Source: Streptomyces sp. Edi2
GTDB lineage: Bacteria; Actinomycetota; Actinomycetes; Streptomycetales; Streptomycetaceae
Length of the DNA: 64,000 nt
Direction of reading: 5' to 3'
Assembly: GCF_040253635.1 (NCBI RefSeq)
Contig: NZ_JBEJGX010000003.1
Span: forward strand, 8,891,501-8,955,500
Part shown: positions 15,764-23,832 of the stretch, one piece after another
Layout of the letters: every line of letters starts with the position of its first letter
How positions within the stretch are numbered: the first letter of the stretch is position 1
Notes under the pieces: generated by a model
Seen by the model: the letters and a program-made list of their open reading frames with translations, nothing else
Told to the model about the DNA's origin: nothing
The model's database searches: none
Translations under genes and position numbers: made by a program

Positions 15764-16306
15764 TCAGCGTCCGTACGTCCGGTGGCACAACCGCAGAAGA
15801 TCCGAACGGACGTGGCCGGACGCTATCCGGCACACCACGCCGGCGTCCATGCTCGGCCGAGGCCGCGGGGCCCGCGAGAGCGCTCGCGGAGCAGGGGCCG
15901 GGGCCTGGGCCTGGGCCCTGTGGTGCCGATGCCGGGGCACCGCCCGTACCGGCTCCGGGCGTGACCTCGGCGGCGCGGCGGCGTGAGCGGGGCGGGACAG
16001 TGTCCGTCCCGCGCCCCGTTGCCGCCGGTTCCCCGGCACCGTATGCCGGGGAGCGGCGCCATCACCCTTGTGTATCTTCGAGTGCCGTTTCGCCTTCCGC
16101 CTCACGGACGCAACATCCACCACCCGCTCATGCAACGGTCCCCGCGTGGGCAGCACCAACGGGGACGGCCGGGCCGGCGCGACCGTGCGTCCGCCCGGTG
16201 CGCGACCGGGGCCGTGCAACGGTCCGCCGGCCGGAAGGGATACGCAGCCGCTGGTGGCCAGGAGGACGGCCGCCGCTGCGGCGAGGCGAAAGAGTAGAGG
16301 GCGCAC
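15764..16306 (-). CDS. putative lipoprotein, Pro/Arg-rich with C-terminal Cys pair
   Basis: From GTG 16306 the product starts VRPLLFRLAAAAAVLLATSGC, a lipoprotein signal with lipobox ATSGC. A long low-complexity Pro/Arg/Ala segment follows and the C-terminus reads VVCRIASGHVRSDLLRLCHRTYGR. The spaced Cys pair and terminal YGR recall a family of small streptomycete lipoproteins ending in a similar C-x-x-G...IC-x-x-YG motif. It would be anchored on the outer membrane face. The start is chosen to place the lipobox at the N-terminus; the frame continues upstream without homology. Confidence 0.5.
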   Translation of the reverse strand: MRPLLFRLAAAAAVLLATSGCVSLPAGGPLHGPGRAPGGRTVAPARPSPLVLPTRGPLHERVVDVASVRRKAKRHSKIHKGDGAAPRHTVPGNRRQRGAGRTLSRPAHAAAPPRSRPEPVRAVPRHRHHRAQAQAPAPAPRALSRAPRPRPSMDAGVVCRIASGHVRSDLLRLCHRTYGR

Positions 16307-16461
16307 GCACTCACGGTGTCGGAGGGCCGGGGCCTGTCCAAACGACGCGCCGGGCGTCCACGCGGACGAAGGACAAAACCGAACTCTCGTGGGGCTCCTG
16401 AGCTCACCGGGAAGAGGCAGTATCTCCGAGGAGCGGCGCTGCCGGTCTGCTCTGCCGCGGT

Positions 16462-17364
16462 TCACCCCTCCGCGAAGGTGCGCGTCAGCTCCTCGGCCAC
16501 GATCTGCGCGCCCGGCGCGAACCACCGTCTGCGGTGCCGGACGAGCTGAACGGGCACCGGCTGCGCCTTCGGGCCGTCCACCACCGCCAACTGGGCTTCC
16601 TGAAGGTGGCGTTCGACGGTGACACGGGGGAGCAGCGTCAGACCGAGGCCGGCCGCGACACACGACCGGGCGGCGTCGATGCTGCCGAACCGGGTGATCC
16701 GGGGTGGGGTCCCGGGCAGGCCCAGCAGCGTGCGGACGAGGCGGTCGCTGTACGAGCACCCCTCCTCGTGCACGAAGAAGCATTCACCCGCCAACTCCTC
16801 CCAGTCGGCTGCCCGACCGGCCAGCGGATGACCGGGCGCCGCCACGTACACCAGCGGTTCGTCCGCGATCCTGCGGGCCAGCAGATCGCTCTCGTCGGCC
16901 TCCGGCTCCAGCAACAGTGCGATATCCAGTCGGCCGGTGCGCAGTCCGTCCACAGCCGAGGCCGTGCCGGCGGCATGCAGTTGGACATCCAGACGAGGGT
17001 GCGTGTGCCGCAAGGAAGCAATCACCGCGGGCAGCCGGGAGGCGCACAGCGAATCACCCGCGCCGACGGCGACCTGGCCCTCGATGCTCCCGCCCGCCAC
17101 GTCACCCTGGCCGGCCGCGGCTGTCGCGTGGAGCCGGGCCACCGCGTCGAGTACGTCTTCGGCCTCTTCCAGCAGCCGCAGCCCGGCCCGGGTCGGGACC
17201 GTCCCCGAGGGCATCCGGTCGAAGAGCGGGGTCCCCAACTCCCTTTCCAGGGTGCGGATCTGGACGGTGACCGTGGACTGGGCGAGATGGAGTGCGCGAG
17301 CTGTCGCGGTGAAGCTTCCCGCCCTGGCGAGCGTCACGAAGGTACGCAGAAGTCTGGTGTCCAC
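16462..17364 (-). CDS. LysR-family transcriptional regulator
   Basis: From GTG 17364 the 300-residue protein starts VDTRLLRTFVTLARAGSFTA with the LysR helix-turn-helix (ARALHLAQSTVTVQIRTLERELGTPLFDR) and a two-lobed effector domain (VAVGAGDSLCASRLPAVIA...VAAGLGLTLLPRV). It is divergent from the PhzF-family gene, with 92 bp between the starts, and most likely controls it. The intergenic region holds a TATCGCGATA palindrome suited to LysR binding. Confidence 0.9.
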   Translation of the reverse strand: MDTRLLRTFVTLARAGSFTATARALHLAQSTVTVQIRTLERELGTPLFDRMPSGTVPTRAGLRLLEEAEDVLDAVARLHATAAAGQGDVAGGSIEGQVAVGAGDSLCASRLPAVIASLRHTHPRLDVQLHAAGTASAVDGLRTGRLDIALLLEPEADESDLLARRIADEPLVYVAAPGHPLAGRAADWEELAGECFFVHEEGCSYSDRLVRTLLGLPGTPPRITRFGSIDAARSCVAAGLGLTLLPRVTVERHLQEAQLAVVDGPKAQPVPVQLVRHRRRWFAPGAQIVAEELTRTFAEG

Positions 17365-17370
17365 CGGGCG

Positions 17371-17397
17371 TACGGTATCGCGGTATCGCGATATCCG
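17371..17397. promoter_or_regulatory. candidate LysR operator
   Basis: The perfect palindrome TATCGCGATA at 17384-17393 is preceded by a repeated CGGTATCG. It lies in the short gap between the divergent LysR and PhzF genes, 7-33 bp from the regulator start, a usual place for an autoregulatory site. Confidence 0.5.
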
Positions 17398-17456
17398 ATG
17401 GGCCCGAGCGAAAAGCATCGTTGGACGCGATGGGGCCGCGCTGCCATCGTGAAGCC

Positions 17457-18431
17457 ATGACTTCCCAAGCATCGCCCCGTACGTCCCCCACCGGTCAGGG
17501 CCCGCACCCGGACAGCCTCACGGCCCCGGACGCCCTCGTGACCTCGGATGCCCTCCGGAGCCCGGACACCGTCGAAGTCCTGCGCTACTCCGCCTTCACC
17601 GCCGACCCGACGGGTGGCAACCTGGCCGGTGTGGTGCTGGACGCCGCATCCCTTGACGACGCGCGGATGCTCGCCATCGCCGCGGACGTCGGGTACTCGG
17701 AGACCGCATTCGTCACGGCACACGACACCACCGCCCGCCGCTACCGCCTGCGGTACTTCAGCCCTCGTGCCGAAGTCGCCTTCTGCGGACATGCCACGAT
17801 CGCCACGGCCGTGGCCCTCGCCTCCCGTTACGGAACCGGCGAGCTGCTGTTCGACACGCCCGCGGGTGAGATCCGGGTGGGGACCGGCCTCGTCGACGGG
17901 TCGGCCCAGGCCACACTCACCAGCGTGCCGGCGCACTCCCACCCGGCCGAGGAGGCCACCCAGGTCGACCCGGTGCTGCGCGCCCTGCGCTGGACCAGGA
18001 ACGATCTGGACGACGACCTCCCGCCGCACGTTGCCTTCGCGGGCAACGACCATCTCGTCCTGGGAGTACGGAGCCGGGCACGACTGGCCGCCCTCGACTA
18101 CGACTTCGACGCGCTGCGCGACCTGATGCGGCAGCACGGCTGGACGACCGTGCACCTTGTCCACCGCGCGGGGCCCGGCCGCCTCGACTTCCATGCCCGT
18201 GACCCCTTCCCGGTCGGCGGAGTCGTGGAAGACCCGGCCACCGGCGCGGCCGCCGCGGCCTTCGGCGGGTACCTGCGCGCCCTGGGTCTGGTCACGGAGC
18301 CGCTACGGGTGCACATCCGGCAGGGCGAGGACATGGGCCGGCCCAGCGACCTCTACGTCGACGTCCAGCCAGATGACCCGCAGGTGCGGGTGACGGGGCA
18401 GGCCGTCCCGCTCCCCGCTCCGGGCCGGTGA
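17457..18431 (+). CDS. PhzF-family epimerase/isomerase
   Basis: The 324-residue protein has the PhzF signatures FTADPTGGNLAGVVLDA, the catalytic Glu region VGYSETAFV, RYFSPRAEVAFCGHAT, and VEDPATGAAAAAFGGYL near the C-terminus. PhzF of phenazine synthesis isomerises dihydro-3-hydroxyanthranilate; most family members act on unknown small molecules. No other phenazine genes are present, so phenazine synthesis is not supported. ATG 17457 gives about 40 extra N-terminal residues before the conserved start (VEVLRYSAFTADP). Confidence 0.88.
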   Translation: MTSQASPRTSPTGQGPHPDSLTAPDALVTSDALRSPDTVEVLRYSAFTADPTGGNLAGVVLDAASLDDARMLAIAADVGYSETAFVTAHDTTARRYRLRYFSPRAEVAFCGHATIATAVALASRYGTGELLFDTPAGEIRVGTGLVDGSAQATLTSVPAHSHPAEEATQVDPVLRALRWTRNDLDDDLPPHVAFAGNDHLVLGVRSRARLAALDYDFDALRDLMRQHGWTTVHLVHRAGPGRLDFHARDPFPVGGVVEDPATGAAAAAFGGYLRALGLVTEPLRVHIRQGEDMGRPSDLYVDVQPDDPQVRVTGQAVPLPAPGR

Positions 18432-18572
18432 GCCGGCAGGCGTGGCGGAGGTGACGGGTGGCCGCCGAGCTCACCGACCGGCGGCCACACAGCGGCGCGG
18501 ACGGACGCCCCGAGGCGGCAGGCCGGACACCCCGAGGCGGCAGGCCGGACGCTCCGAGGCGGAAGGGGCCGA

Positions 18573-19118
18573 TCACATGGGGAGGGACCGCAGAACTACC
18601 GGCCCCACGGGCCACTGTGCCCCGTCGTGCAGTGGCACCCACATGGACCGCAGCGGCATGACCACGGGGCCGTCCGGCTGCTCGACCTGGACGTCCTCCT
18701 GCAGTGTCCGCCAGCCGAGGCGTTGGTAGAGGGAGACAAGGTGCGGCCGGCAGAAGAGGAGCCCGTACGGCGGCCCCATCGTGCGGGCGTGTTCCAGAGC
18801 CGGGTCGACCACGAGCCGTGCCAGCCCGTGCCCCCGCAGATCAGGAGCGACGACCACCCCGCCGAAGCCCACCACCTGGGTCTCGACCGGGCCGGCCGAA
18901 AGGGGAAGCGTCACCAGGCCCGTGTGCGCTACGAGGCGGCCGTCCCGTCGGATGCCGAAGTGCTCCTGTTTGGGCAGCCAGGTCAGACCGGTCCCGGAAA
19001 CGCCGAAGGGGTCATCGTTGTCCCCGACGATCTCCCTCAGCTCCGTAGCCGTATACCGCGCGAGCCGGACCACGGCAGGCGGCGACACTGAAGACGGGTT
19101 GGTTGTCATTCTCCGCAT
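18573..19118 (-). CDS. GNAT-family N-acetyltransferase
   Basis: The protein (about 181 residues) has the acetyl-CoA-binding region VVGFGGVVVAPDLRGHGLARLVVDPALEHAR, with the R/Q-x-x-G-x-G/A-like loop in DLRGHGLAR, and the following helix and strand YGLLFCRPHLVSLYQRLGWR typical of GNAT enzymes. The start is ATG 19118 or 19109, separated by three codons. It stands alone, so the acceptor (amine of a small molecule or protein) is unknown. Confidence 0.83.
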   Translation of the reverse strand: MRRMTTNPSSVSPPAVVRLARYTATELREIVGDNDDPFGVSGTGLTWLPKQEHFGIRRDGRLVAHTGLVTLPLSAGPVETQVVGFGGVVVAPDLRGHGLARLVVDPALEHARTMGPPYGLLFCRPHLVSLYQRLGWRTLQEDVQVEQPDGPVVMPLRSMWVPLHDGAQWPVGPVVLRSLPM

Positions 19119-19252
19119 GATGGTGCCCGCGCCCGGCTGCGGGCAACGCCGGTCCGTGCACAGACCACCGCCAACCAACCCGCGTCGGCCCAGGGTGAGT
19201 TGCCCTCGCCTCGGTACGCCCGGCCCCGGACGTCGATCGATAGGGTGCGCGT

Positions 19253-19732
19253 ATGACCGAGCACTGGAGCGCGTCAGACCCAGGAGTCCTACGCTTCCCC
19301 TCGGGCGCCTTGGTACGCGGCAGGGGCCTGCGCCACCCCCTTCCCTCCGGATCCACACCTACGCCTACGCCTACGCCTACGCCTTCGTCCTCGCTCACGC
19401 CCACCTTCGCGGTCTATCTCCTCGGTAAGCAGCCGCCACCGGCCGAGTGGGACGCTCGGTGGCTGTGCTGGCCTGATTTCCGGCTTCCCAAGGACCGCCG
19501 CGAGGCTCGTCTCGTGTTCAGGGAGGCGCTGACCCGGGCAGCGAACGAACGCGTCGAGGTGGCCTGCGGCGGCGGCCGCGGCCGGACGGGAACAGCACTG
19601 GCCTGTATGGCTGTTCTCGACGGGGTGCCGCCGGACCGAGCCGTCGCCTACGTCCGTCGCCACTACCACCCTCGCGCCGTGGAAACCCCCTGGCAACGAC
19701 GCTTCGTACTGCGCTTCACGGACGACGCGTAG
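19253..19732 (+). CDS. protein-tyrosine-phosphatase-like protein
   Basis: The 159-residue protein carries the P-loop ACGGGRGRTGTALACM, a CX5RT motif of dual-specificity/tyrosine phosphatases, with the catalytic Cys near 105 and Arg near 111. A WPDFRLPKDR loop about 30 residues earlier can supply the general-acid Asp. It would dephosphorylate Tyr/Ser/Thr residues or phosphoinositides. The N-terminal part contains a TP dipeptide run encoded by a hexanucleotide repeat. The last 70 bp overlap the convergent monooxygenase gene. Confidence 0.78.
   Translation: MTEHWSASDPGVLRFPSGALVRGRGLRHPLPSGSTPTPTPTPTPSSSLTPTFAVYLLGKQPPPAEWDARWLCWPDFRLPKDRREARLVFREALTRAANERVEVACGGGRGRTGTALACMAVLDGVPPDRAVAYVRRHYHPRAVETPWQRRFVLRFTDDA
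19355..19384 (+). repeat. hexanucleotide microsatellite inside the phosphatase gene
   Basis: ACGCCT occurs four times at 19361-19384 after one variant ACACCT, coding five Thr-Pro pairs. Unit loss or gain changes the linker length without changing frame. Confidence 0.8.
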
Positions 19733-20373
19733 TGCGGCCCTCGGACACTCCCGAGTAGGTGATAGCGCTGCGGACCGTGCACCTGAACGCCCCCGCCGGT
19801 AGCCGGAATATCGTGGTCCCCACTGTCGTCGTGTTCCTTCCGCGCAGTGAGAAGAGCGTGCAGGCCATCCGTGCTCAGCAGGATCTGCGCGGGCCCCGAC
19901 GTGGCGGCGGTCGCTTGGCGCAGCGTGGTGGCCGCCCTGTCCCCCCAACTCCTGACTGGTTCCGCAGTGTGGGCCTCAGCACGCAGCACGAAGAGGTCAT
20001 CGGCCGGCTCCGGGGCAGCATCGGGAAGAATGCTGCGCAGCAACCGGTAGCGCCTCAGCCCAGGTCGTTGAATTCCCGGCACCTCTTGATCAATGCGGCC
20101 CACCATGGCCGCTCGGTGCTCACGCATGAAGGCGAGATGGGCCTCGTCGCTCGCCCACCGCGCACCACTCAGAAGCAGTCGTCCGTCCCGGCTCCCGAAG
20201 CAGCTGAGCTGCCGGAATGCCTCGGGCTGAAACCTCGTGCACAACTCGCGCCACTCACCGAGCAACGCTTCCGCCGCTGCATGTTGCCGCTCCGGTGTGT
20301 CCACGATCCATTCACTGACCAGAATCGTGCCGGCATCGGGCCGGGGCATGTCGGGCAACGATCGAGAAGCCAT
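19663..20373 (-). CDS. antibiotic biosynthesis monooxygenase (ABM)-fold protein, SoxR-regulon type
   Basis: The 236-residue protein has a first ABM ferredoxin-like domain (AGTILVSEWIVDTPERQHAAAEALLGEW...FMREHRAAMVGRIDQEVPG) and a second, weaker one starting near DDLFVLRAEAHTAEPV. Such proteins are cofactor-free quinone or polyketide monooxygenases. ATG 20373 has GGAGG upstream. The promoter (20400-20430) carries a SoxR-like box; from memory an ABM-type monooxygenase is among the SoxR targets in Streptomyces coelicolor. This suggests a response to redox-active secondary metabolites. Its 3-prime end overlaps the phosphatase gene. Confidence 0.8.
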   Translation of the reverse strand: MASRSLPDMPRPDAGTILVSEWIVDTPERQHAAAEALLGEWRELCTRFQPEAFRQLSCFGSRDGRLLLSGARWASDEAHLAFMREHRAAMVGRIDQEVPGIQRPGLRRYRLLRSILPDAAPEPADDLFVLRAEAHTAEPVRSWGDRAATTLRQATAATSGPAQILLSTDGLHALLTARKEHDDSGDHDIPATGGGVQVHGPQRYHLLGSVRGPHYASSVKRSTKRRCQGVSTARGW

Positions 20374-20399
20374 CTGTCGCCTCCAAGGAGTGGAGACCG

Positions 20400-20430
20400 A
20401 GCATCCGACCTCAACCGAAGTTGAGGTCAA
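20400..20430 (-). promoter_or_regulatory. SoxR-type box within a 19-bp-spacer promoter
   Basis: CCTCAA-N6-TTGAGG at 20409-20426 matches the outer halves of the enterobacterial and streptomycete SoxR box. On the minus strand it lies between a -35 TTGACC (20430-20425) and a -10 GATGCT (20405-20400) spaced by 19 bp, the overlong spacer typical of MerR-family activation. The start codon is 27 bp from the -10. Confidence 0.75.
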
Positions 20431-20583
20431 GTCGTGGCGCCAGCGCTGCACAGAGCCGACGGCGACAGTTGAGCAGGTGGCTGCAGTCACCACCATCAGC
20501 CTCATGCGACACAACAACGGTGCGATCGCCCGGGGCGCTCATGACATCGTTTCTGACGGCTTCCCGGGCTCTGCGGACGTGGC

Positions 20584-21012
20584 TCAGCGGACCATGTAAC
20601 GGTCGAGTTCGCGCGCCTTCTGGCGCAGGGCAACTGCCCATACTTCCCGGCCGGGAGCCGGAGGCACCGGTACCTGGACGTCCCTGAGGCCATCGACCGC
20701 GGTGCAGTCGGCCGCCTCCCAGTCGACCTCGATGCCGGCCCTCTGCGCGAGGACCAGCACCGTGGCGACGAACCCTTCGGACAGGGCGACCATGACGGTA
20801 TGGCTGGTGTCGTGGTGTCGCGCCAGCAGTGCGCCGACGAACGCCGTGAAGTCGGTGGGGTCGATCTGGCACTCGTCGGCATCCATCGGTCCGACACCGG
20901 ACGGCAGAGCCAGTTCGGCTTCATAGAGGGCAACTTGGCGCAGGAACAGCCGCGACACACCGCTGGACGGGTTCCACAGGGTCTGGTCGCCCATGTCGTA
21001 GTACTGGCTCAT
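20584..21012 (-). CDS. DUF6086-like hypothetical protein
   Basis: The 142-residue protein starts MSQYYDMGDQTLWNPSSGV and continues with a conserved acidic centre DADECQIDPTDFTAFVGALL. From memory this matches a streptomycete-specific family of unknown function (DUF6086). It is soluble, with no signal peptide. ATG 21012 has AGAAAGG upstream at good spacing. Neighbours are unrelated; a role in the cell cannot be inferred. Confidence 0.7.
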   Translation of the reverse strand: MSQYYDMGDQTLWNPSSGVSRLFLRQVALYEAELALPSGVGPMDADECQIDPTDFTAFVGALLARHHDTSHTVMVALSEGFVATVLVLAQRAGIEVDWEAADCTAVDGLRDVQVPVPPAPGREVWAVALRQKARELDRYMVR

Positions 21013-21204
21013 CGGGGAGGCCTTTCTGCTGGTCACGGTGGCAGCGTAATCAGGCGCTCCTGCGCGGCCGCTGACCTGCACCGGGTGCGGGTGCGAGGTG
21101 CGGGCGCGGGTGCGGGTGCGGTGCCGGACCGCGCCCGTGTCGGAGTGCGGCAGCGTCCCGGAAGTGCGGCGACACAGTGGTCGCACCGACCGTACGGTGC
21201 TGCC

Positions 21205-21639
21205 ATGACCTCCACACCGGCCCTCGGACTCGCCCGTCCCGTACGGGGAGTGAAGGTGCACTCCCGACAGACGCTCGGCGGTTGTGCGCCGACGTACGGA
21301 AGGATCGAGCTCGACTTCGAACCCCTGCCCGCAGCGGTCGCCTCGTCCCTCGAGTTCGCCTGCGCCGTCTCACCCGAACCGGCACCGGAGTTCGAAGACT
21401 TCCTCACCCGGGGCGTGCTGCGAGAACTGTCCGGCACGGACACCGAAGACCCCGAAGCCCGCCGAGGCGCTCCGGTGCACGCCCGGGTCATCGTGCGCGC
21501 CATGTCCTGGCACTATGTCGACACCTGCGAGCTGGTGTTCCTCCGCCTCGGAGCCTTGGCAGTCCGAGAAGCACTGCGCTGCGTGGCGGAGGACCGTGAA
21601 CCGCAGCTGATCGACACCAGGGCCAGGCTGGTCTTCTGA
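21205..21639 (+). CDS. hypothetical protein, weak EF-G domain IV resemblance
   Basis: The 144-residue protein reads VHSRQTLGGCAPTYGRIELDFEPLP...FEDFLTRGVLRELSGTD...ARVIVRAMSWHYVDTCELVFLRLGALAVREAL. The order of elements (YGRIELDFEPL strand, GVLREL helix, strand with an xxxHxVDT turn, final helix) recalls domain IV of elongation factor G and tetracycline-resistance ribosome-protection proteins, here as a free-standing domain. The resemblance is visual and unproven. ATG 21205 is the only start close to homology. Confidence 0.6.
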   Translation: MTSTPALGLARPVRGVKVHSRQTLGGCAPTYGRIELDFEPLPAAVASSLEFACAVSPEPAPEFEDFLTRGVLRELSGTDTEDPEARRGAPVHARVIVRAMSWHYVDTCELVFLRLGALAVREALRCVAEDREPQLIDTRARLVF

Positions 21640-21666
21640 TCCGGGCCGACCGGCGAACGAGGCCGG

Positions 21667-21813
21667 CACGGACGTTGCGAGATGCGCCACGGGCGTCGCG
21701 AGATGCGGCACGGACATCGCGAGATGCGGCACGGACGTCACGAGATGCGCCACGAACGTCGCGAGATGCGCCACGGACATCGCGAGATGCGGCATGGACG
21801 TCGCGAGATGCGG
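21667..21813. repeat. seven tandem copies of a 21-bp repeat
   Basis: The unit is CACGGACGTCGCGAGATGCGG with 0-3 substitutions per copy, exactly phased every 21 bp from 21667 to 21813. It lies just after the 21205-21639 stop and before the convergent carboxypeptidase gene. All copies keep CGAGATGCG. The period is a multiple of three, but no supported gene covers it. Confidence 0.9.
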
Positions 21814-21909
21814 TCATGTCGCAGGTGATCCGGCATGAGCAGGTACTGGTCGGAACGTACGCCGAGAGGTGGCTCTGCAGCGCGCTCCGCCGGCCGGCGG
21901 GCCCGTCGT

Positions 21910-23523
21910 TCAGCGGTGGCCCGAGGCCTGCTGCTGGAGGTAGGCGGCGACATCGGCCACATCGTTGCCGATCGCCAGGACACCGTTGATGGCAGCGCTG
22001 GGGGTCGAGGCGCCGTTCACTCCGGCGAAGAACACCTCGAAGTGGCCCGGGCGCGTCTCCAGGTAGCCGGCCGCGGTCTCCGCGCCCACGGCCAACCGGT
22101 CATTGAGGGCGTCACCGCCGGCCGCGGTGCCGGTCTTGGCGAAGACCTTGCCGCGTGCTGGGCAGCTGCGGCAGGAATCCGCCAGGGTTCCGTCGACGCC
22201 CAGGATCGGTAGCGAGGTGCGGAAGCGCTGCGCCTCGGAGGTGTGCTGCCAGTACGTCAGAATCTGCGCCAGGGCGCGTGGTGTGGTCCGGTCGGCCGGG
22301 TTGCCGCCGCGGCCGTCGGCGAGCTGCACCGCCTTGCGTTCCACCCGTGCGTGGTCCAGAAAGGTGGCCAGTACGGGGAAGCCGTCCTCGCAGTCGGTGC
22401 TTCCCGTACTGGTGGCCATCAGGCAGATCCCCAGGTTCGCCCCGAGGTTGTGGCTCACCTTGAGGATGAGTTTGGCGTACTCGGCGTACAAGGGGGAGGT
22501 GTACCGGGCCACCGTGGGCACGCCCTCGTAAGACTTCGGCAACTGCCGGGCCGGGTTGGGCCCGATCGCCTTTGCGCGGACCTCGACCCCGGCCCGTTTC
22601 AGTGCCTCGATCAGCGCGGTCCGGCCGAAGGCATTCGGGTCCTTGATGGCGGACACCCGGAGCACGGGAGCCGATCCGGCGGCGATGGTGCCGGACAGCC
22701 GGATCCGCGTGCCATCGGCGGAACTGCTCACGCTGATGTCGGCCGGTTTGCCCGCCGCGACGGTCCGGACGGCGGATGTGACGTGGTAGGGCGCGACCTT
22801 CGGGCGCCAATCCAGGCCGGCCGGGGCGCCCGCTTTGGCGCCGGGGGAAGTCAGCAGATCGATGACGTTGTCGTTGATGATCAGTGGTGTCGGGGTCGGC
22901 GCGAGGACCGGATCAGGCCGGAACAGGCGCGCGTCGATGACCACGTCGCCGTCGACGCGGCGGATGCCCGAGTGGCGCACCTGGCGGGCCAACTGGTCGA
23001 TGCCGGCCAGCGGATCCTGCGGGGTGAGGGTGGCCCCCGGGACGGCGTTAGCGTAGGTGTGGTCGACGGCGGTGAAGGCGACGGTACCGTTTTTGCGCGT
23101 ACGGCCGCCGAGGGTGAGGTCGCCCTGCGCGACCAGGTCCAGATTGCCCTTGAGCGTCGTGTTGTGGCGCTGCCCGACGGCGTGGACCGGTGTGATGAAG
23201 CGGTGGTCGCCGCCGAGGGTGTGCCAGGTGCCGCTGACGCTGAAGAGTTTGGCTGTGGATCCGGGGATGAAGAACTGGTCGGCGTCGCGGGACTGCGTCA
23301 GCCTGCCGGTCTCCGGGTTCCGCTGGAGCAACCCCCACCGGGCATAGCGGTAGTCCGGCTTCCGAATGATCGAGGTGATCCGGGGATCGAGCGTGTGGGG
23401 CGTGGGGGAGGGGGAGGGCGCGACCTGGACGAGACCGGTGATGACGACGCCAACGGCCAGCGCGACGCCCAAGGATCTGGCGAGGCGCCCGCGGGAGGCC
23501 CGAGGAGTGACGGAGGGGGACAT
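21910..23523 (-). CDS. dacB: D-alanyl-D-alanine carboxypeptidase/endopeptidase (PBP4 family, S13)
   Basis: The 537-residue protein has an N-terminal hydrophobic segment (SLGVALAVGVVITGLVQV) acting as signal or anchor, the SxxK motif in PGSTAKLF with the catalytic Ser, the SxN motif as VSHNLGANLG and the KTG motif as FAKTGTAAGG. This is the full active-site set of class C low-molecular-weight penicillin-binding proteins, which trim or cleave peptidoglycan stem peptides outside the membrane. Length is usual for the family. A GGAG site precedes ATG 23523. It is monocistronic. Confidence 0.93.
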   Translation of the reverse strand: MSPSVTPRASRGRLARSLGVALAVGVVITGLVQVAPSPSPTPHTLDPRITSIIRKPDYRYARWGLLQRNPETGRLTQSRDADQFFIPGSTAKLFSVSGTWHTLGGDHRFITPVHAVGQRHNTTLKGNLDLVAQGDLTLGGRTRKNGTVAFTAVDHTYANAVPGATLTPQDPLAGIDQLARQVRHSGIRRVDGDVVIDARLFRPDPVLAPTPTPLIINDNVIDLLTSPGAKAGAPAGLDWRPKVAPYHVTSAVRTVAAGKPADISVSSSADGTRIRLSGTIAAGSAPVLRVSAIKDPNAFGRTALIEALKRAGVEVRAKAIGPNPARQLPKSYEGVPTVARYTSPLYAEYAKLILKVSHNLGANLGICLMATSTGSTDCEDGFPVLATFLDHARVERKAVQLADGRGGNPADRTTPRALAQILTYWQHTSEAQRFRTSLPILGVDGTLADSCRSCPARGKVFAKTGTAAGGDALNDRLAVGAETAAGYLETRPGHFEVFFAGVNGASTPSAAINGVLAIGNDVADVAAYLQQQASGHR

Positions 23524-23832
23524 GCAGACTCCACCGATGGTGTTGATCTGTCGTGTATCTACCGTTATGTCCCATGAAGGTACTGCGCACCGTCACCACG
23601 GGGCCGCAGGCGTCGGCCGGGGTCCCCCGGACGCTTCAGCGCACGGGCCCGTCAGGCCCGTCAGGCCCGTAAGCCCGTCAGCCGGTCACCGACGTCAGCC
23701 CGTCAAGCGCCACAGGCGAGGAAAGCCGACCGCCGCCCCGACCGGCGCTCCCGGCCGGCCACCCGGCGGCAGGCAGGTCGCAAGTGCGCCGCAGCTCTTG
23801 AGGAGCCATGGCCACCACGGTCCGGTTCGGCT
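23524..23832. other. gene-free spacer upstream of the carboxypeptidase gene
   Basis: No gene is seen. The part 23645-23700 has imperfect repeats of CCCGTCAGG. The carboxypeptidase promoter should lie in the lower-GC stretch just after 23524. Confidence 0.35.

Noticed and set aside
17457..18431. Phenazine biosynthesis gene cluster based on the PhzF homologue
   Set aside because: None of the other phz genes is present; PhzF-fold proteins are widespread with other roles.
21667..21813. CRISPR-like array
   Set aside because: Units are contiguous 21-bp tandem copies with no unique spacers and no cas genes nearby.
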